A DNA stretch of 64,000 bases from Zhouia spongiae (GCF_022760175.1 NZ_CP094326.1:2468804-2532803), one strand, 5' to 3'; numbered from the stretch's first letter, positions 16,384 through 24,863 are shown. The notes: generated by a model not told the origin, from the sequence alone. Translations and numbers: made by a program.

Positions 16384-18039
16384 CTATTCTCTTTCTTTCT
16401 TAGATGAAAGAATATAGTACTTGGCAACCAACCTTTTTTTATGACTTTTTTTATCAGGTGACGCAGTATAGTTAACATCGTATTTAGTAATGTGTTTTAT
16501 ATGAAAAGAGGAAGAATAGAAGTTTTTAAAAGCCTCTTCCTGACCGAGGGTCACCAATACCCCAAAATCTTTATCTGATGGGGTTTTGATATGTCCATGA
16601 ATGTCCAGTCGGGGAACTTCTTTTCCGAATAACCAAACCATTTCCGGTGCAAGCTCTCCGAATGAATAAATATTAAAGTTCTGATAGTCAGATGAAGCAG
16701 CAAGTGTATCGACATTCTTAAAAGCAGTATTACTGTTAAAAGTCTTAGACAGCGGAAAACCAAAAGTCATTACGGTCATTATAAACCCGACGGTTAATAA
16801 AAACACATTAGATAGGTTTTTACGTTTTAACCCTTTAAGCATGTATATGCCGATAATTAGCAGGATGATGGCAGTAACTATAAAGTAAGCCCAAAGAGTA
16901 CCGGTAATTTTATCTTTTAGAAAGAAATAGCCTCCAACAGGAAAAATGATTGCGATAGTGGCTATCAGACCAAAGTTAAAATATACAGGGATAGTTTCTT
17001 TTTTGTCTTTCAGCTCTTTAAAATGGCTGATAAGGTATTCTATATAAAAAGCAGTGTTCATCGCCATTGGTATAAGTACCGGCAATAAATATCTCGACTT
17101 TTTCTCGGGGATTACAGAAAGAAGGATAACAGCACTGATAGTCCACCAGAAACTAAACTTGTATGCTCTTTTATCACTCACTTTGTTTTTTAAATAAGGG
17201 TACAGCAATGCTATAAAAGCAGGAACTGTCCAGATACCGCTTTGGGTAAAGAAACTCCAATAATAGTAAAAAGGCCTTACGTTATAACTGCTCCAGTTTG
17301 CAGTTTCTTCTGTGGTTATAGCAAGAAAAGCTTCGGGGTCGGCCAAACGGACGTATATAAACCATGAGACGCCCAGTCCTAATCCAAGGAACAGAAAAAT
17401 AAAAAACGGTACTGCTTTCTTTTTAAAACCTTCAAATTTGTATGTAATACCATAGGCAATGATAAAAGGCAACCATAATGCATAAAGAGAAACCGGACCC
17501 TTGCTTAAAAAGGAAGCACCGAAAAAGAGAGCGGCAAGAAGCGTATTTGTCCATAGTTTCTCTTTGTTTTGAAAAATCTGGAATAGGTGATAAACAGCGG
17601 CAACCATAAAACCGTGGGTATAAATATCCCATTGTCCGTTTCTGCCCGAAAAAATAATATAAAAGGAAGTGGCCAGCATTAAACTAGCAATAAAACTTAA
17701 CTTTTTATTTTGATGTATTTTGATGCCTAACCTGTAAAACATCCAGATTAAGAATGACGCTATTAAGGCCGCAGACAATCTTAATCCGAACAGGCTTTTC
17801 ATGCCGAAAATGCTACCGGTGATTGCTGTCATCCAGGTCGGTAACGGAGGTTTCTCATAACGGGGCAGACCATTCATGGTTGTTAAAAACCATTCATTGT
17901 TTTGTATGATTTCACGGGCAGTGATAAAATTTCTGGCTTCCATGATATTAATGTACAACGTTCCCAGATGAGAGAAGAAGATAGATGCACATACTAATAA
18001 AATAAGAATCGGATAGTTATTTTTCAGCGCGTTGAGCAT
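16384..18039 (-). CDS. GT39/ArnT-like lipid-linked sugar:acceptor glycosyltransferase
   Basis: A 551-residue membrane protein with about 12 helices and a soluble C-terminal part (about 440-551). MEARNFITAREII (33-45) places the catalytic-type acidic residue in the first periplasmic loop, and EKPPLPTWMTA (62-72) is the GT39/ArnT second-loop signature; PEKKSRYLLPVLIP later is also typical. Such enzymes transfer a sugar from undecaprenyl (or dolichyl) phosphate to lipid A, protein or glycan on the periplasmic side. It overlaps the double-LAB_N gene by 23 bases and follows a GT2 gene, giving a donor synthesis / possible flipping / transfer operon. Acceptor unknown. Confidence 0.88.
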   Translation of the reverse strand: MLNALKNNYPILILLVCASIFFSHLGTLYINIMEARNFITAREIIQNNEWFLTTMNGLPRYEKPPLPTWMTAITGSIFGMKSLFGLRLSAALIASFLIWMFYRLGIKIHQNKKLSFIASLMLATSFYIIFSGRNGQWDIYTHGFMVAAVYHLFQIFQNKEKLWTNTLLAALFFGASFLSKGPVSLYALWLPFIIAYGITYKFEGFKKKAVPFFIFLFLGLGLGVSWFIYVRLADPEAFLAITTEETANWSSYNVRPFYYYWSFFTQSGIWTVPAFIALLYPYLKNKVSDKRAYKFSFWWTISAVILLSVIPEKKSRYLLPVLIPMAMNTAFYIEYLISHFKELKDKKETIPVYFNFGLIATIAIIFPVGGYFFLKDKITGTLWAYFIVTAIILLIIGIYMLKGLKRKNLSNVFLLTVGFIMTVMTFGFPLSKTFNSNTAFKNVDTLAASSDYQNFNIYSFGELAPEMVWLFGKEVPRLDIHGHIKTPSDKDFGVLVTLGQEEAFKNFYSSSFHIKHITKYDVNYTASPDKKSHKKRLVAKYYILSSKKERE

Positions 18040-18655
18040 GTTCTTTTTTTAAGATGAATAAGTTTCGAGTATAAATAAAAGTTCCTGCCAGGTGGCCAAC
18101 TAACAATACGGGGTCTTTCCTTAAAATTGCGTAGGTGAGGATTAGCAGCCCCCCCGTCAAACTTAATATCCAAAAGCCTTTAGGGAGGGTAGATTTTTTT
18201 CGTCTTTCGCTATAGATCCATTGATAGATAAATCGGAACATAAAAACAACCTGGGCAATACTTCCTAGTAATAATAGCCATAAAGGAATATTGTCATTTT
18301 TAAAAAAATCGTTTAAATCGTATGCGTTGTTATTATATCCGTAAAGAACAACCAGCAAAGGGAAAAACCATAGAAAAATACGGAATGGTTTTGGAAATCG
18401 TATCCATTCTCCCTGCAATTGCATATTTCTGATATAAATGAAATAAGTAAGAACTTGTCCCAGAATGATAGCAAAATCATCACGAAGCCAACCATAAACA
18501 AAAAGTAAGAATGAGGCCAACAGACTTAATTGCCAGAATAATTTTGGGGTTAGGATTTTTTGGTGTTTTTCAGAAAGAATCCATTGCAGAATCATTCTGC
18601 CGGAAAAAAGCATTTGCGCAACGAAACCTATGGAGTATATTACCCAATCTTCCAT
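18017..18655 (-). CDS. Membrane protein with two LAB_N (lipid-A-disaccharide synthase N-terminal) domains
   Basis: A 212-residue membrane protein made of two copies of the LAB_N domain (PF07578). Copy 1 (about 10-80) reads GFVAQMLFSGRMILQW, LTPKLFWQLSL, GQVLTYFIYIRN; copy 2 (about 131-201) reads GSIAQVVFMFRFIYQW, LPKGFWILSL, GHLAGTFIYTRN. A hydrophobic helix joins them (92-107). In LpxB the domain is an N-terminal appendage of unknown role; here it stands alone and is duplicated. As I recall, LAB_N is grouped with the MtN3/SWEET three-helix transporters, so two copies would give a SWEET-like unit. The 1-base overlap with the GT2 stop and the 23-base overlap with GT39 indicate tight translational coupling. 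Confidence 0.88.
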   Translation of the reverse strand: MEDWVIYSIGFVAQMLFSGRMILQWILSEKHQKILTPKLFWQLSLLASFLLFVYGWLRDDFAIILGQVLTYFIYIRNMQLQGEWIRFPKPFRIFLWFFPLLVVLYGYNNNAYDLNDFFKNDNIPLWLLLLGSIAQVVFMFRFIYQWIYSERRKKSTLPKGFWILSLTGGLLILTYAILRKDPVLLVGHLAGTFIYTRNLFILKKEHAQRAEK

Positions 18656-19371
18656 TACCCTTGTTTAGCAACGCGATAGTTTATATACTTTTTCTTCATC
18701 CACAAATAGGCAAAACAATCCATCAATGGTCCTAACAAGCGGTTCCATAGGCCGAATTTAGCAGTTCCGGCTATTCTCGGAAAGTGCCTTACCGGAACTT
18801 GTTTCACTTTGCCATTTTGCAAAAGTATCATTGCCGGTAAAAACCTATGGAGTCCTTTAAACATAGGAATGCGTTTAGCAAAATCAGTTTTAATCACTTT
18901 TAACGGACAACCTGTATCGTCCATGCCGTCTGAAGTGAATGCTCGTCGGATACTGTTGGCTATGGTTGAAGACATGTTTTTTACGAAAGAATCTTTTCTG
19001 TCTGCTCTGACGCCTGTAACGAGATCGAATTCACCAATTTCTGCCAGTAATAAATCGAAATCCTCGGGAGTTGTTTGTAGATCGGAATCAATATACCCTA
19101 CCAATGCAGTATCAGTATAGTCAAATCCAGCTTTAATAGCTGCACTCAGCCCCCTGTTTTCTTCAAATAAGATATATGAAAAATCAGTATTGCGCTTGCA
19201 AATTGATTCGATTAATTGTTGACTTTTATCTTTGGAGCCGTCATTAACAAAAAGAATTTTAGTCTTTTTTGCTGACTTTGCCATGTATTCGGAAAGTTCT
19301 TTTTCTACTCGTTCCAGATTGTCTTCTTCATTGTACACCGGAACAATAATAGTAAATTCGTAACTCATCAA
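18655..19371 (-). CDS. GT2 polyprenyl-phosphate sugar transferase (DPM1/ArnC-like)
   Basis: A 238-residue enzyme of the dolichol-phosphate mannosyltransferase type: FTIIVPVYNEEDNLERV at the start, FVNDGSKDKS, GLSAAIKAGFDYT, and GYIDSDLQTTPEDF with the catalytic DxD. It lacks the two C-terminal membrane helices of ArnC/GtrB, so it is the soluble, membrane-associated form. It would load a sugar onto undecaprenyl phosphate at the cytoplasmic face. First gene of a three-gene operon with the double-LAB_N protein and the GT39 transferase; a perfect -7 box lies at 19389-19396. Confidence 0.9.
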   Translation of the reverse strand: MMSYEFTIIVPVYNEEDNLERVEKELSEYMAKSAKKTKILFVNDGSKDKSQQLIESICKRNTDFSYILFEENRGLSAAIKAGFDYTDTALVGYIDSDLQTTPEDFDLLLAEIGEFDLVTGVRADRKDSFVKNMSSTIANSIRRAFTSDGMDDTGCPLKVIKTDFAKRIPMFKGLHRFLPAMILLQNGKVKQVPVRHFPRIAGTAKFGLWNRLLGPLMDCFAYLWMKKKYINYRVAKQG

Positions 19372-19388
19372 TTTGGTGCATTAATATG

Positions 19389-19396
19389 CAAATGTA
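19389..19396 (-). promoter_or_regulatory. -7 box (TACATTTG) of the GT2/LAB_N/GT39 operon
   Basis: Minus-strand TACATTTG, a perfect TAnnTTTG match 18 bases before the ATG at 19371. Confidence 0.5.
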
Positions 19397-19422
19397 TCAT
19401 TTTTCAAGCAGGTACCGGCAAG

Positions 19423-20508
19423 TTAAGTCCGATTATATAATTTGAATAAATAATCGGCAGCTGCAAAAGGTGAGATTTTGTTTTGTTCAATGAGCTCCAG
19501 TTGTTGCGTCAGGGATGTTTTAATTTCTTGATGGTTGTAAAAATTTGATTTAAGGCGTTCGTTAATGGTTTGCACTAACCATTGTTTGTTCTGTTGAATG
19601 CGTTTATGTTCAAAAAAGCGGTTCTTTATTGTCAGATCAAGGTATTGGAGGACCAATTCCCAGGTTGCTGCGATTCCTGTTTTTTCATAAGCAGAAGCAG
19701 TAATGACTTTAGGTGTCCAATCGTTTTCTTTAGGAGGATAGAGATGTAAAGCCCTTGTAAAGTCAACTTTGGCCTGTTTAGCCCTGTTTATATTATCGCC
19801 ATCAGCTTTGTTGATGATAATGGCATCAGCCATTTCCATAATACCACGTTTTATACCTTGTAGTTCATCTCCGGCACCGGCAAGTTTTAAAAGAAGAAAG
19901 AAATCTACCATACTGTGAACAGCTGTTTCACTTTGGCCAACACCTACTGTTTCAATAATTATGGTATCAAAACCACAGGCTTCGCAGAGCGTAATGGTTT
20001 CCCTTGTTTTTCGCGCAACCCCTCCAAGTGAATCACCGGATGGGGACGGACGGATAAAGGCGTTATCGTTTTTTACCAGACTTTCCATTCTGGTTTTATC
20101 CCCGAGAATACTCCCTTTAGAAATGGAGCTACTCGGGTCAACGGCCAGAACGGCTACTTTTTTACCAATGGAAGTGAGGTAAGAACCAAAACTCTCGATA
20201 AATGTACTTTTACCAACTCCCGGAACCCCGGTGATGCCTATTCTGATCGAATTGTTGGCAGAAGGTAAACACGCTTCGATAATTTTATTGGCTTTATGCG
20301 TATGTTCTGGATTTATACTTTCTATTAAAGTGATGGCACGACTTAAAGCTACTTTGTCCCCTTTTAAAATGGCATCCGAAAGTTCTTCAGAGGAAGGCTG
20401 TTTTTTTCTTTTGTTTTTTAATTTAGATATAGAGTCCCTACTGGTGCTTTTTGGTTGAGAAACACCATCCTTTTCTGATAATGCCGATTTTTTTTTAGGT
20501 TTTGTCAT
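19423..20508 (-). CDS. meaB: Methylmalonyl-CoA mutase-associated GTPase MeaB (ArgK/YgfD)
   Basis: A G3E-family GTPase that protects and reloads adenosylcobalamin-dependent methylmalonyl-CoA mutase. The 361 residues contain GVPGVGKS (94-101, Walker A), AVDPSSS (switch I region), ETVGVGQSE (Walker B/switch II) and INKADGDN (NKxD base recognition). The first 40 residues are a Lys/Ser-rich extension (KKKSALSEKD, KLKNKRKKQP) not needed for the fold. The 4-base overlap with galM means co-transcription. A cobalamin adenosyltransferase of PduO type lies at 31.6-32.2 kb, consistent with a B12-dependent mutase elsewhere in the genome. Confidence 0.93.
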   Translation of the reverse strand: MTKPKKKSALSEKDGVSQPKSTSRDSISKLKNKRKKQPSSEELSDAILKGDKVALSRAITLIESINPEHTHKANKIIEACLPSANNSIRIGITGVPGVGKSTFIESFGSYLTSIGKKVAVLAVDPSSSISKGSILGDKTRMESLVKNDNAFIRPSPSGDSLGGVARKTRETITLCEACGFDTIIIETVGVGQSETAVHSMVDFFLLLKLAGAGDELQGIKRGIMEMADAIIINKADGDNINRAKQAKVDFTRALHLYPPKENDWTPKVITASAYEKTGIAATWELVLQYLDLTIKNRFFEHKRIQQNKQWLVQTINERLKSNFYNHQEIKTSLTQQLELIEQNKISPFAAADYLFKLYNRT

Positions 20509-21458
20509 GATCTGATATCAAACTCAAAGATACTACGATTCATGTATTTTTCATCTTTTTTTAAGAGTGTAGAAGGAAAATCAACTTGATTTGGGGCATC
20601 CGGATAACCTTGGGCCTCGAAGCAAATGGAAGAGAAATCGGCGATTTCCTGATTATAATTTCCTTTTGGCAGGTTTAAAGGGGTATAAATAACTATAGCC
20701 GGTTGGTTTGTTTTTACTTTCATTTCGATCCCGGAAGATTCCGAATATAAGGAGGCAACACATTGATCCGTTTCAACAGGGAAGCAATTATCGACCCCGT
20801 TAAAATGTTTAATATCAGATAGTTTTGATTCTTTTGTGAAGTTATATGGTGTATCCGCAACATTTAAAACTTTACCAGAAGGCAGTTTATCGGAATTGAA
20901 TTCAAGAAAATGAGCAGTGTTAACCTTTAAACTGTGATCGATTACCGAGCCTTTGCCATCAAGGTTGTAGTAATTATGATTGGTAAGATTAACATGGGTA
21001 GACCGATCTGTTTCTGCTTCATAAACAATAGAGAATAAATTTTCTTCCAGTTTATATGTAACAGTAACTTTTAGATTGCCGGGGTATCCCTCTTCACCAT
21101 CCTTGCTTAAATAGGAATATTTAATGTATGGAACTTCTCCATCATGAATATCTTCGATTTCCCATATTTTAGATGAAAAACCTGTTTGCCCTCCATGTAA
21201 GTGAACGCCATGTTCGTTATGTAGTGGGTAAAAAGATTCATCAATATAAAATCCTTCTTTAATACGGCCGGCATATCTACCAATGCTATTGCCTATATAA
21301 GCAGGATTATTCATATAGTCATCAGGGTTCTTAAATCCGATGACTACATTGGTTTCCTGATTGTTTCTGTCTTTAAAAAAAAGCTTTTGAACTGTAGCAC
21401 CGTAGTTAATAGTTACTAATTTTAGATGCTTATTGGAGATGGTATGTTGTTGTATCAA
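20505..21458 (-). CDS. galM: Aldose 1-epimerase (galactose mutarotase)
   Basis: A 317-residue cytoplasmic protein with the mutarotase pattern: NSIGRYAGRIKEGFY (N-x-x-G-R-x-x-x-R), YPLHNEHGVHLHGG with catalytic-type H, NLTNHNYYNLDG with the second His, and later FEAQGYPDAPNQVDFPS ending in the catalytic Glu region. It interconverts alpha and beta anomers of hexoses. There is no signal peptide, unlike periplasmic family members. It shares 4 bases with meaB downstream, an arrangement that suggests co-transcription, not a shared pathway. Divergent from the ECF sigma gene, 117 bp away. Confidence 0.92.
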   Translation of the reverse strand: MIQQHTISNKHLKLVTINYGATVQKLFFKDRNNQETNVVIGFKNPDDYMNNPAYIGNSIGRYAGRIKEGFYIDESFYPLHNEHGVHLHGGQTGFSSKIWEIEDIHDGEVPYIKYSYLSKDGEEGYPGNLKVTVTYKLEENLFSIVYEAETDRSTHVNLTNHNYYNLDGKGSVIDHSLKVNTAHFLEFNSDKLPSGKVLNVADTPYNFTKESKLSDIKHFNGVDNCFPVETDQCVASLYSESSGIEMKVKTNQPAIVIYTPLNLPKGNYNQEIADFSSICFEAQGYPDAPNQVDFPSTLLKKDEKYMNRSIFEFDIRS

Positions 21459-21499
21459 GGTGAAAAAATTTAATCGAAATTAAAAAAATCTTATCTTTT

Positions 21500-21527
21500 T
21501 GCAACACTGGTAGGTTTTTATCGTCTT
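21500..21527 (+). promoter_or_regulatory. Candidate ECF-type promoter of sigma locus 1
   Basis: TGCAAC (21500-21505) and CGTCTT (21522-21527) are separated by 16 bases, 48 bases before the sigma-factor ATG. This matches the -35 AAC / -10 CGTC style of many autoregulated ECF promoters. A comparable pair precedes the second ECF gene in this window. Confidence 0.5.
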
Positions 21528-21575
21528 TAAGATGAATAACAATTGTAACCAGCAACCAAACCGAAACTAGCCGGC

Positions 21576-22118
21576 ATGTTTCAGATTGACCTCGTTGAGA
21601 AGTGTAAAAAAAACGACAGAAAAGCGCAACTGCATTTGTACAGGCAGTATTGCGATGCCATGTTCTGTGTATCGATGCGGTATTTAAAGAATATCGATGA
21701 TGCCCAGGATGTAACACAAGAAGCTTTTATAAGAGCTTTCCAGAAAATAGATCAATTCAAAGCTGAAGTTGCCTTCGGGGCATGGTTAAAAAAAATCGTA
21801 GTAAATAAGTGTATCGATTTTTTAAAAAGCAGACATGAGCATTATTTATCATTAGATGAAAATATTTTAAATGTGGTAGATGATGATAATTGGAAAATTG
21901 AAGATGATGTCAGTGTAGACGAGGTAAAGCTGGCAATAGAGCATCTTCCGGAAAAATATAAGTATGTAGTCATGTTGTATTTAATAGAAGGATATGATCA
22001 TTCTGAAATATCGGAGATACTCGGCATTACTCAAACAGCCTCAAGGACGCAATTATTAAGAGGTAAAAATCAATTAAAAGAACTATTAATGAACAAAGGT
22101 TATGGCGCAAGATCTTAG
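21576..22118 (+). CDS. ECF sigma factor (sigma-70 family), locus 1
   Basis: A 180-residue group 4 sigma factor. Region 2 is AQLHLYRQYCDAMFCVSMRY, NIDDAQDVTQEAFIRAFQK; region 4 is LPEKYKYVVMLYLIEGYDH, SEISEILGITQTASRTQL with the helix-turn-helix. Regions 2 and 4 are joined by an acidic linker (DDDNWKIEDDVSVDE). It probably directs its own operon: a membrane-anchored partner follows with a 17-base overlap, then a large exported protein. Its upstream region has the TGCAAC-N16-CGTCTT pair. The signal is unknown. Confidence 0.93.
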   Translation: MFQIDLVEKCKKNDRKAQLHLYRQYCDAMFCVSMRYLKNIDDAQDVTQEAFIRAFQKIDQFKAEVAFGAWLKKIVVNKCIDFLKSRHEHYLSLDENILNVVDDDNWKIEDDVSVDEVKLAIEHLPEKYKYVVMLYLIEGYDHSEISEILGITQTASRTQLLRGKNQLKELLMNKGYGARS

Positions 22119-22689
22119 AGAGTTGTTTAAAGGCGATAAGAGTTTTAACAAGCATGAAATGCCTTCTGATCACGAAGAACGCTTTTTGAAACTGCTTGAT
22201 AAGAAACTGCCGCAGAAACGTAAGGGAAACTCATTTTTTATATTAAAGATAGCTGCTTCATTGCTGGTGCTTGTAAGCTTAGGAACTGTTTTTTATAATT
22301 CGTTTAAAAATCAGGGAAACACTACGGTAGTAAATGTTCTGGAAGCGATTAAAAATCAGAACAGCAAGATAACATTAGGCGATATATCTCCCGATCTTAA
22401 AAAAATAGAAAATTACTATTTGGCTAATATTAATGTGGAATTAGCTGAAATGGAGATTACCGATGATAACAAAAAGTTGTTTGATGGTTATGTGAACCGG
22501 TTAGAGGAGTTAAATTCGGAATATCAAAGACTGACAAATGAGCTTAACGAAGTAGGGCCAAACGAGCAAACAGTATCTGCGTTAATAGATAATTTACAAT
22601 TACGGTTGCAATTGTTGTATAGGTTAAAAGATAAATTAGAAGAACTTAAACAAACTGAAAATGAAAAGTTTAATGACCAACAAGTGTAA
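22102..22689 (+). CDS. Membrane-anchored partner of ECF sigma factor 1 (putative anti-sigma factor)
   Basis: A 195-residue protein: about 45 cytoplasmic residues (MAQDLRELFKGDKSFNKHEM, HEERFLKLLDKKLPQK), one membrane helix (about 48-66, FFILKIAASLLVLVSLGTVF), then an extracytoplasmic helical region with heptad-like stretches (ENYYLANINVELAEMEITDD; LEELNSEYQRLTNELNEV). No zinc-binding ZAS motif (H-x3-C-x2-C) is present, so if it is an anti-sigma factor it is of the non-ZAS type. The call rests on gene order and topology. It overlaps the sigma gene by 17 bases and the next gene by 29. Confidence 0.7.
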   Translation: MAQDLRELFKGDKSFNKHEMPSDHEERFLKLLDKKLPQKRKGNSFFILKIAASLLVLVSLGTVFYNSFKNQGNTTVVNVLEAIKNQNSKITLGDISPDLKKIENYYLANINVELAEMEITDDNKKLFDGYVNRLEELNSEYQRLTNELNEVGPNEQTVSALIDNLQLRLQLLYRLKDKLEELKQTENEKFNDQQV

Positions 22690-24112
22690 TTTTTTTCTAG
22701 CTGCTTTTTTAATTACAGCTTTCATTGCTCATGCTCAAAAGCAAAGCAAGAACTACAAAGAAACCTTTAGTGTAAGTCCGGAGGTGTCGATTAACATCAA
22801 TACGAGTTATGCCGATGTAGAGTTTGATACCTGGAATAAGAATACAGTAGAGGTAACGGCAGAAATAGAAGTTGAGGGCGTATCGAGAGATGAGGCCGAA
22901 AAAATATTTAATAACTGGAACTTTGAGGCTATAGGGAATAGCGGGGAAGTTACCATCTCTACCAAACCTGCAATGCATTTCAGACCCGGTAATGTAATGG
23001 TTTTTGGTGATGACCATGAATTTGAATTTGTGGTGCCTGAACTGCCCGAGATCCCAGAGATTCCAGAGATTCCGGAAGTACAGTCTTTTCCTTTTAAAAT
23101 GCCCCCAATGCCTCCAATGCCAATGAATTTTAATAATTTAAATTTTGACTATGAGGCATATAAAAAAGACGGAGATAAATACTTAAAAGAGTGGAAGGAA
23201 GAATTCAATAAGAATTTCGATGAAGATTTTAAAAAGAATTTGGAAGAATGGAAGAATGATATGGAGCGGTATAAGGCAGACAAAGAGAAAATGAAGTTGG
23301 AACTTCAGGAACATCGTAAAGAAATGGGCAAGGTAAAGGAAGAAGTAAGAAAACAGTTAGTGATACAGAGAAAAGAAATTGCCAAAGTCAGGTCTGAAGC
23401 TCATAAAGCTCGTAAAGAGGTTTTAGTAGAATGGAAAAGAAAAGAGGAAAAATCTGATGATGGGACCAACGTCTTTTTTATTAAATCCAAAGAGGGGGAT
23501 GAAAACTTAAAAGTGAAGAAAACCATTAAGGTCAAAATGCCGAAAGGAGCCAAGCTTAAGATGAATGTCAGGCATGGAGAGGTTAAAATTGTAGATGCTA
23601 CAAAAAATATAAATGCAACCTTGTCACATACAAGGTTGCATGCCCATCAGGTTGATGGTGAAGGTACTTTTATAAAGGCTTCATATTCACCGGTTATTGT
23701 CGATAACTGGAATTATGGTGAACTGAGCTTAAATTATGTTAAGGAAGTGGAACTGAAAAACGTAAAGAGTGTTAAACTTAATTCCAAATCATCCGATGTG
23801 GTTATTGGTACAATTTTAGGGAATGCTATTATTGACGGTAGCTTTGGAGATCTTTTAATAGCTGATGTAGCTCCGGAGTTTAAGAATATTTCGATCAATT
23901 TAGACAATACCGATGCTGTTCTTACTCTTCCCAAGGCAGCCTTTAATTTTTATTGTAATGCCGTCGATTCCAAAGTGACCTATCCTACAGATATGGTTTT
24001 AGATGTATCCAAGAACTATAATTCGAAAACGTTAAACGGCTATCGAAACAATAAAAATGGCAATAAAACAATAAATATTGTAGCGGTATACAGCGATGTA
24101 GAAGTGCAGTGA
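22661..24112 (+). CDS. Exported protein with Pro-rich segment, charged coiled coil and beta-repeat C-terminus
   Basis: A 483-residue protein with a signal peptide (cleavage likely after IAHAQ, residue 26). Three parts follow: an N-terminal beta domain (about 30-125) with VEFDTWNKNTVEVTAEI, a proline segment (PEIPEIPEIPEV about 129-140, then MPPMPPMPM), a highly charged Lys/Glu coiled coil (about 165-265), and a C-terminal domain (about 285-483) of short beta repeats (KLKMNVRHGEVKIVDATKN, VKLNSKSSDVVIGTILGNA) like DUF4097/DUF2807 putative adhesins. It is the third gene of the ECF locus 1 operon, overlapping its neighbour by 29 bases, so it is probably the main output of that sigma factor. Its stop abuts msrA's. 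Confidence 0.75.
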   Translation: MKSLMTNKCNFFLAAFLITAFIAHAQKQSKNYKETFSVSPEVSININTSYADVEFDTWNKNTVEVTAEIEVEGVSRDEAEKIFNNWNFEAIGNSGEVTISTKPAMHFRPGNVMVFGDDHEFEFVVPELPEIPEIPEIPEVQSFPFKMPPMPPMPMNFNNLNFDYEAYKKDGDKYLKEWKEEFNKNFDEDFKKNLEEWKNDMERYKADKEKMKLELQEHRKEMGKVKEEVRKQLVIQRKEIAKVRSEAHKARKEVLVEWKRKEEKSDDGTNVFFIKSKEGDENLKVKKTIKVKMPKGAKLKMNVRHGEVKIVDATKNINATLSHTRLHAHQVDGEGTFIKASYSPVIVDNWNYGELSLNYVKEVELKNVKSVKLNSKSSDVVIGTILGNAIIDGSFGDLLIADVAPEFKNISINLDNTDAVLTLPKAAFNFYCNAVDSKVTYPTDMVLDVSKNYNSKTLNGYRNNKNGNKTINIVAVYSDVEVQ

Positions 24113-24784
24113 TTAATGTTTGTTATTCGTTTCTTTTAACAGGAACGGACATTGTTTTTTAAATTTATTCAACCTGGGAACAGAAACGTTTTTAATATAT
24201 GGATTGTTCGGATTTTTGGTTTCATAATCCTGATGATATGCTTCAGCCGGCCAAAACTTTTCAAACCTCAGGACTTCGGTAACAATCGGCTTTAAATACC
24301 TGCCGCTGATTTCTAATTTTTGAATGTATGATTCAATAGCCTTCTTTTCTTTGTCGTTCTGATAGAAAGCTATAGATCTGTATTGTTTCCCTATATCCGG
24401 GCCCTGACCATTAAGGATGGTAGGATCGTGTGATTCGAAAAATGCCTGTACTAATTGCTCGAATTTTACTTTCTCAGGATCGTAATATATTTCTACTGCT
24501 TCAGCATGTCCTGTATTGCCTTTACTGATTTCGTAATAGGTAGGTTTTTTGGTGTTACCTCCCGAATACCCGCTGATAACTTCAGAGACCCCGTCTATAC
24601 TTTCAAAAATGGCTTCAACACACCAAAAGCATCCGCTTGCAAAATAGGCTTTTTGCATTCCTTTATGCTCTTGGATTTCGCTGCTTACCATTGTTGTTAC
24701 CTTTCTTTCTTTTTTAGTAAACGAATTACAACTCAAAGAAAAAAAGATTATAAAAAATAAGGAACTTAGTTTTAAACCTTTCAT
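24113..24784 (-). CDS. msrA: Peptide-methionine (S)-S-oxide reductase, lipoprotein form
   Basis: Repairs S-epimers of methionine sulfoxide in proteins. The MsrA fold of the 223-residue protein begins at about residue 45 with YFASGCFWCVEAIFES; catalytic Cys is C52. SGYSGGNTKKPTYYEISKG and HAEAVEIYYDPEKV follow, and ending motifs include EAYHQDY. The N-terminus MKGLKLSSLFFIIFFSLSCN is a lipoprotein signal with lipobox SLSC (C19), so the enzyme is exported and lipid-anchored, not cytoplasmic. Its stop codon is immediately next to the stop of the convergent exported-protein gene. Confidence 0.93.
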   Translation of the reverse strand: MKGLKLSSLFFIIFFSLSCNSFTKKERKVTTMVSSEIQEHKGMQKAYFASGCFWCVEAIFESIDGVSEVISGYSGGNTKKPTYYEISKGNTGHAEAVEIYYDPEKVKFEQLVQAFFESHDPTILNGQGPDIGKQYRSIAFYQNDKEKKAIESYIQKLEISGRYLKPIVTEVLRFEKFWPAEAYHQDYETKNPNNPYIKNVSVPRLNKFKKQCPFLLKETNNKH

Positions 24785-24863
24785 AACAAACAGATTTGTT
24801 TAATAGGTCTTAAGATAGCTAAATTCCTTACAATCTTTACATGTGGTTGGTTATATAGACGAG

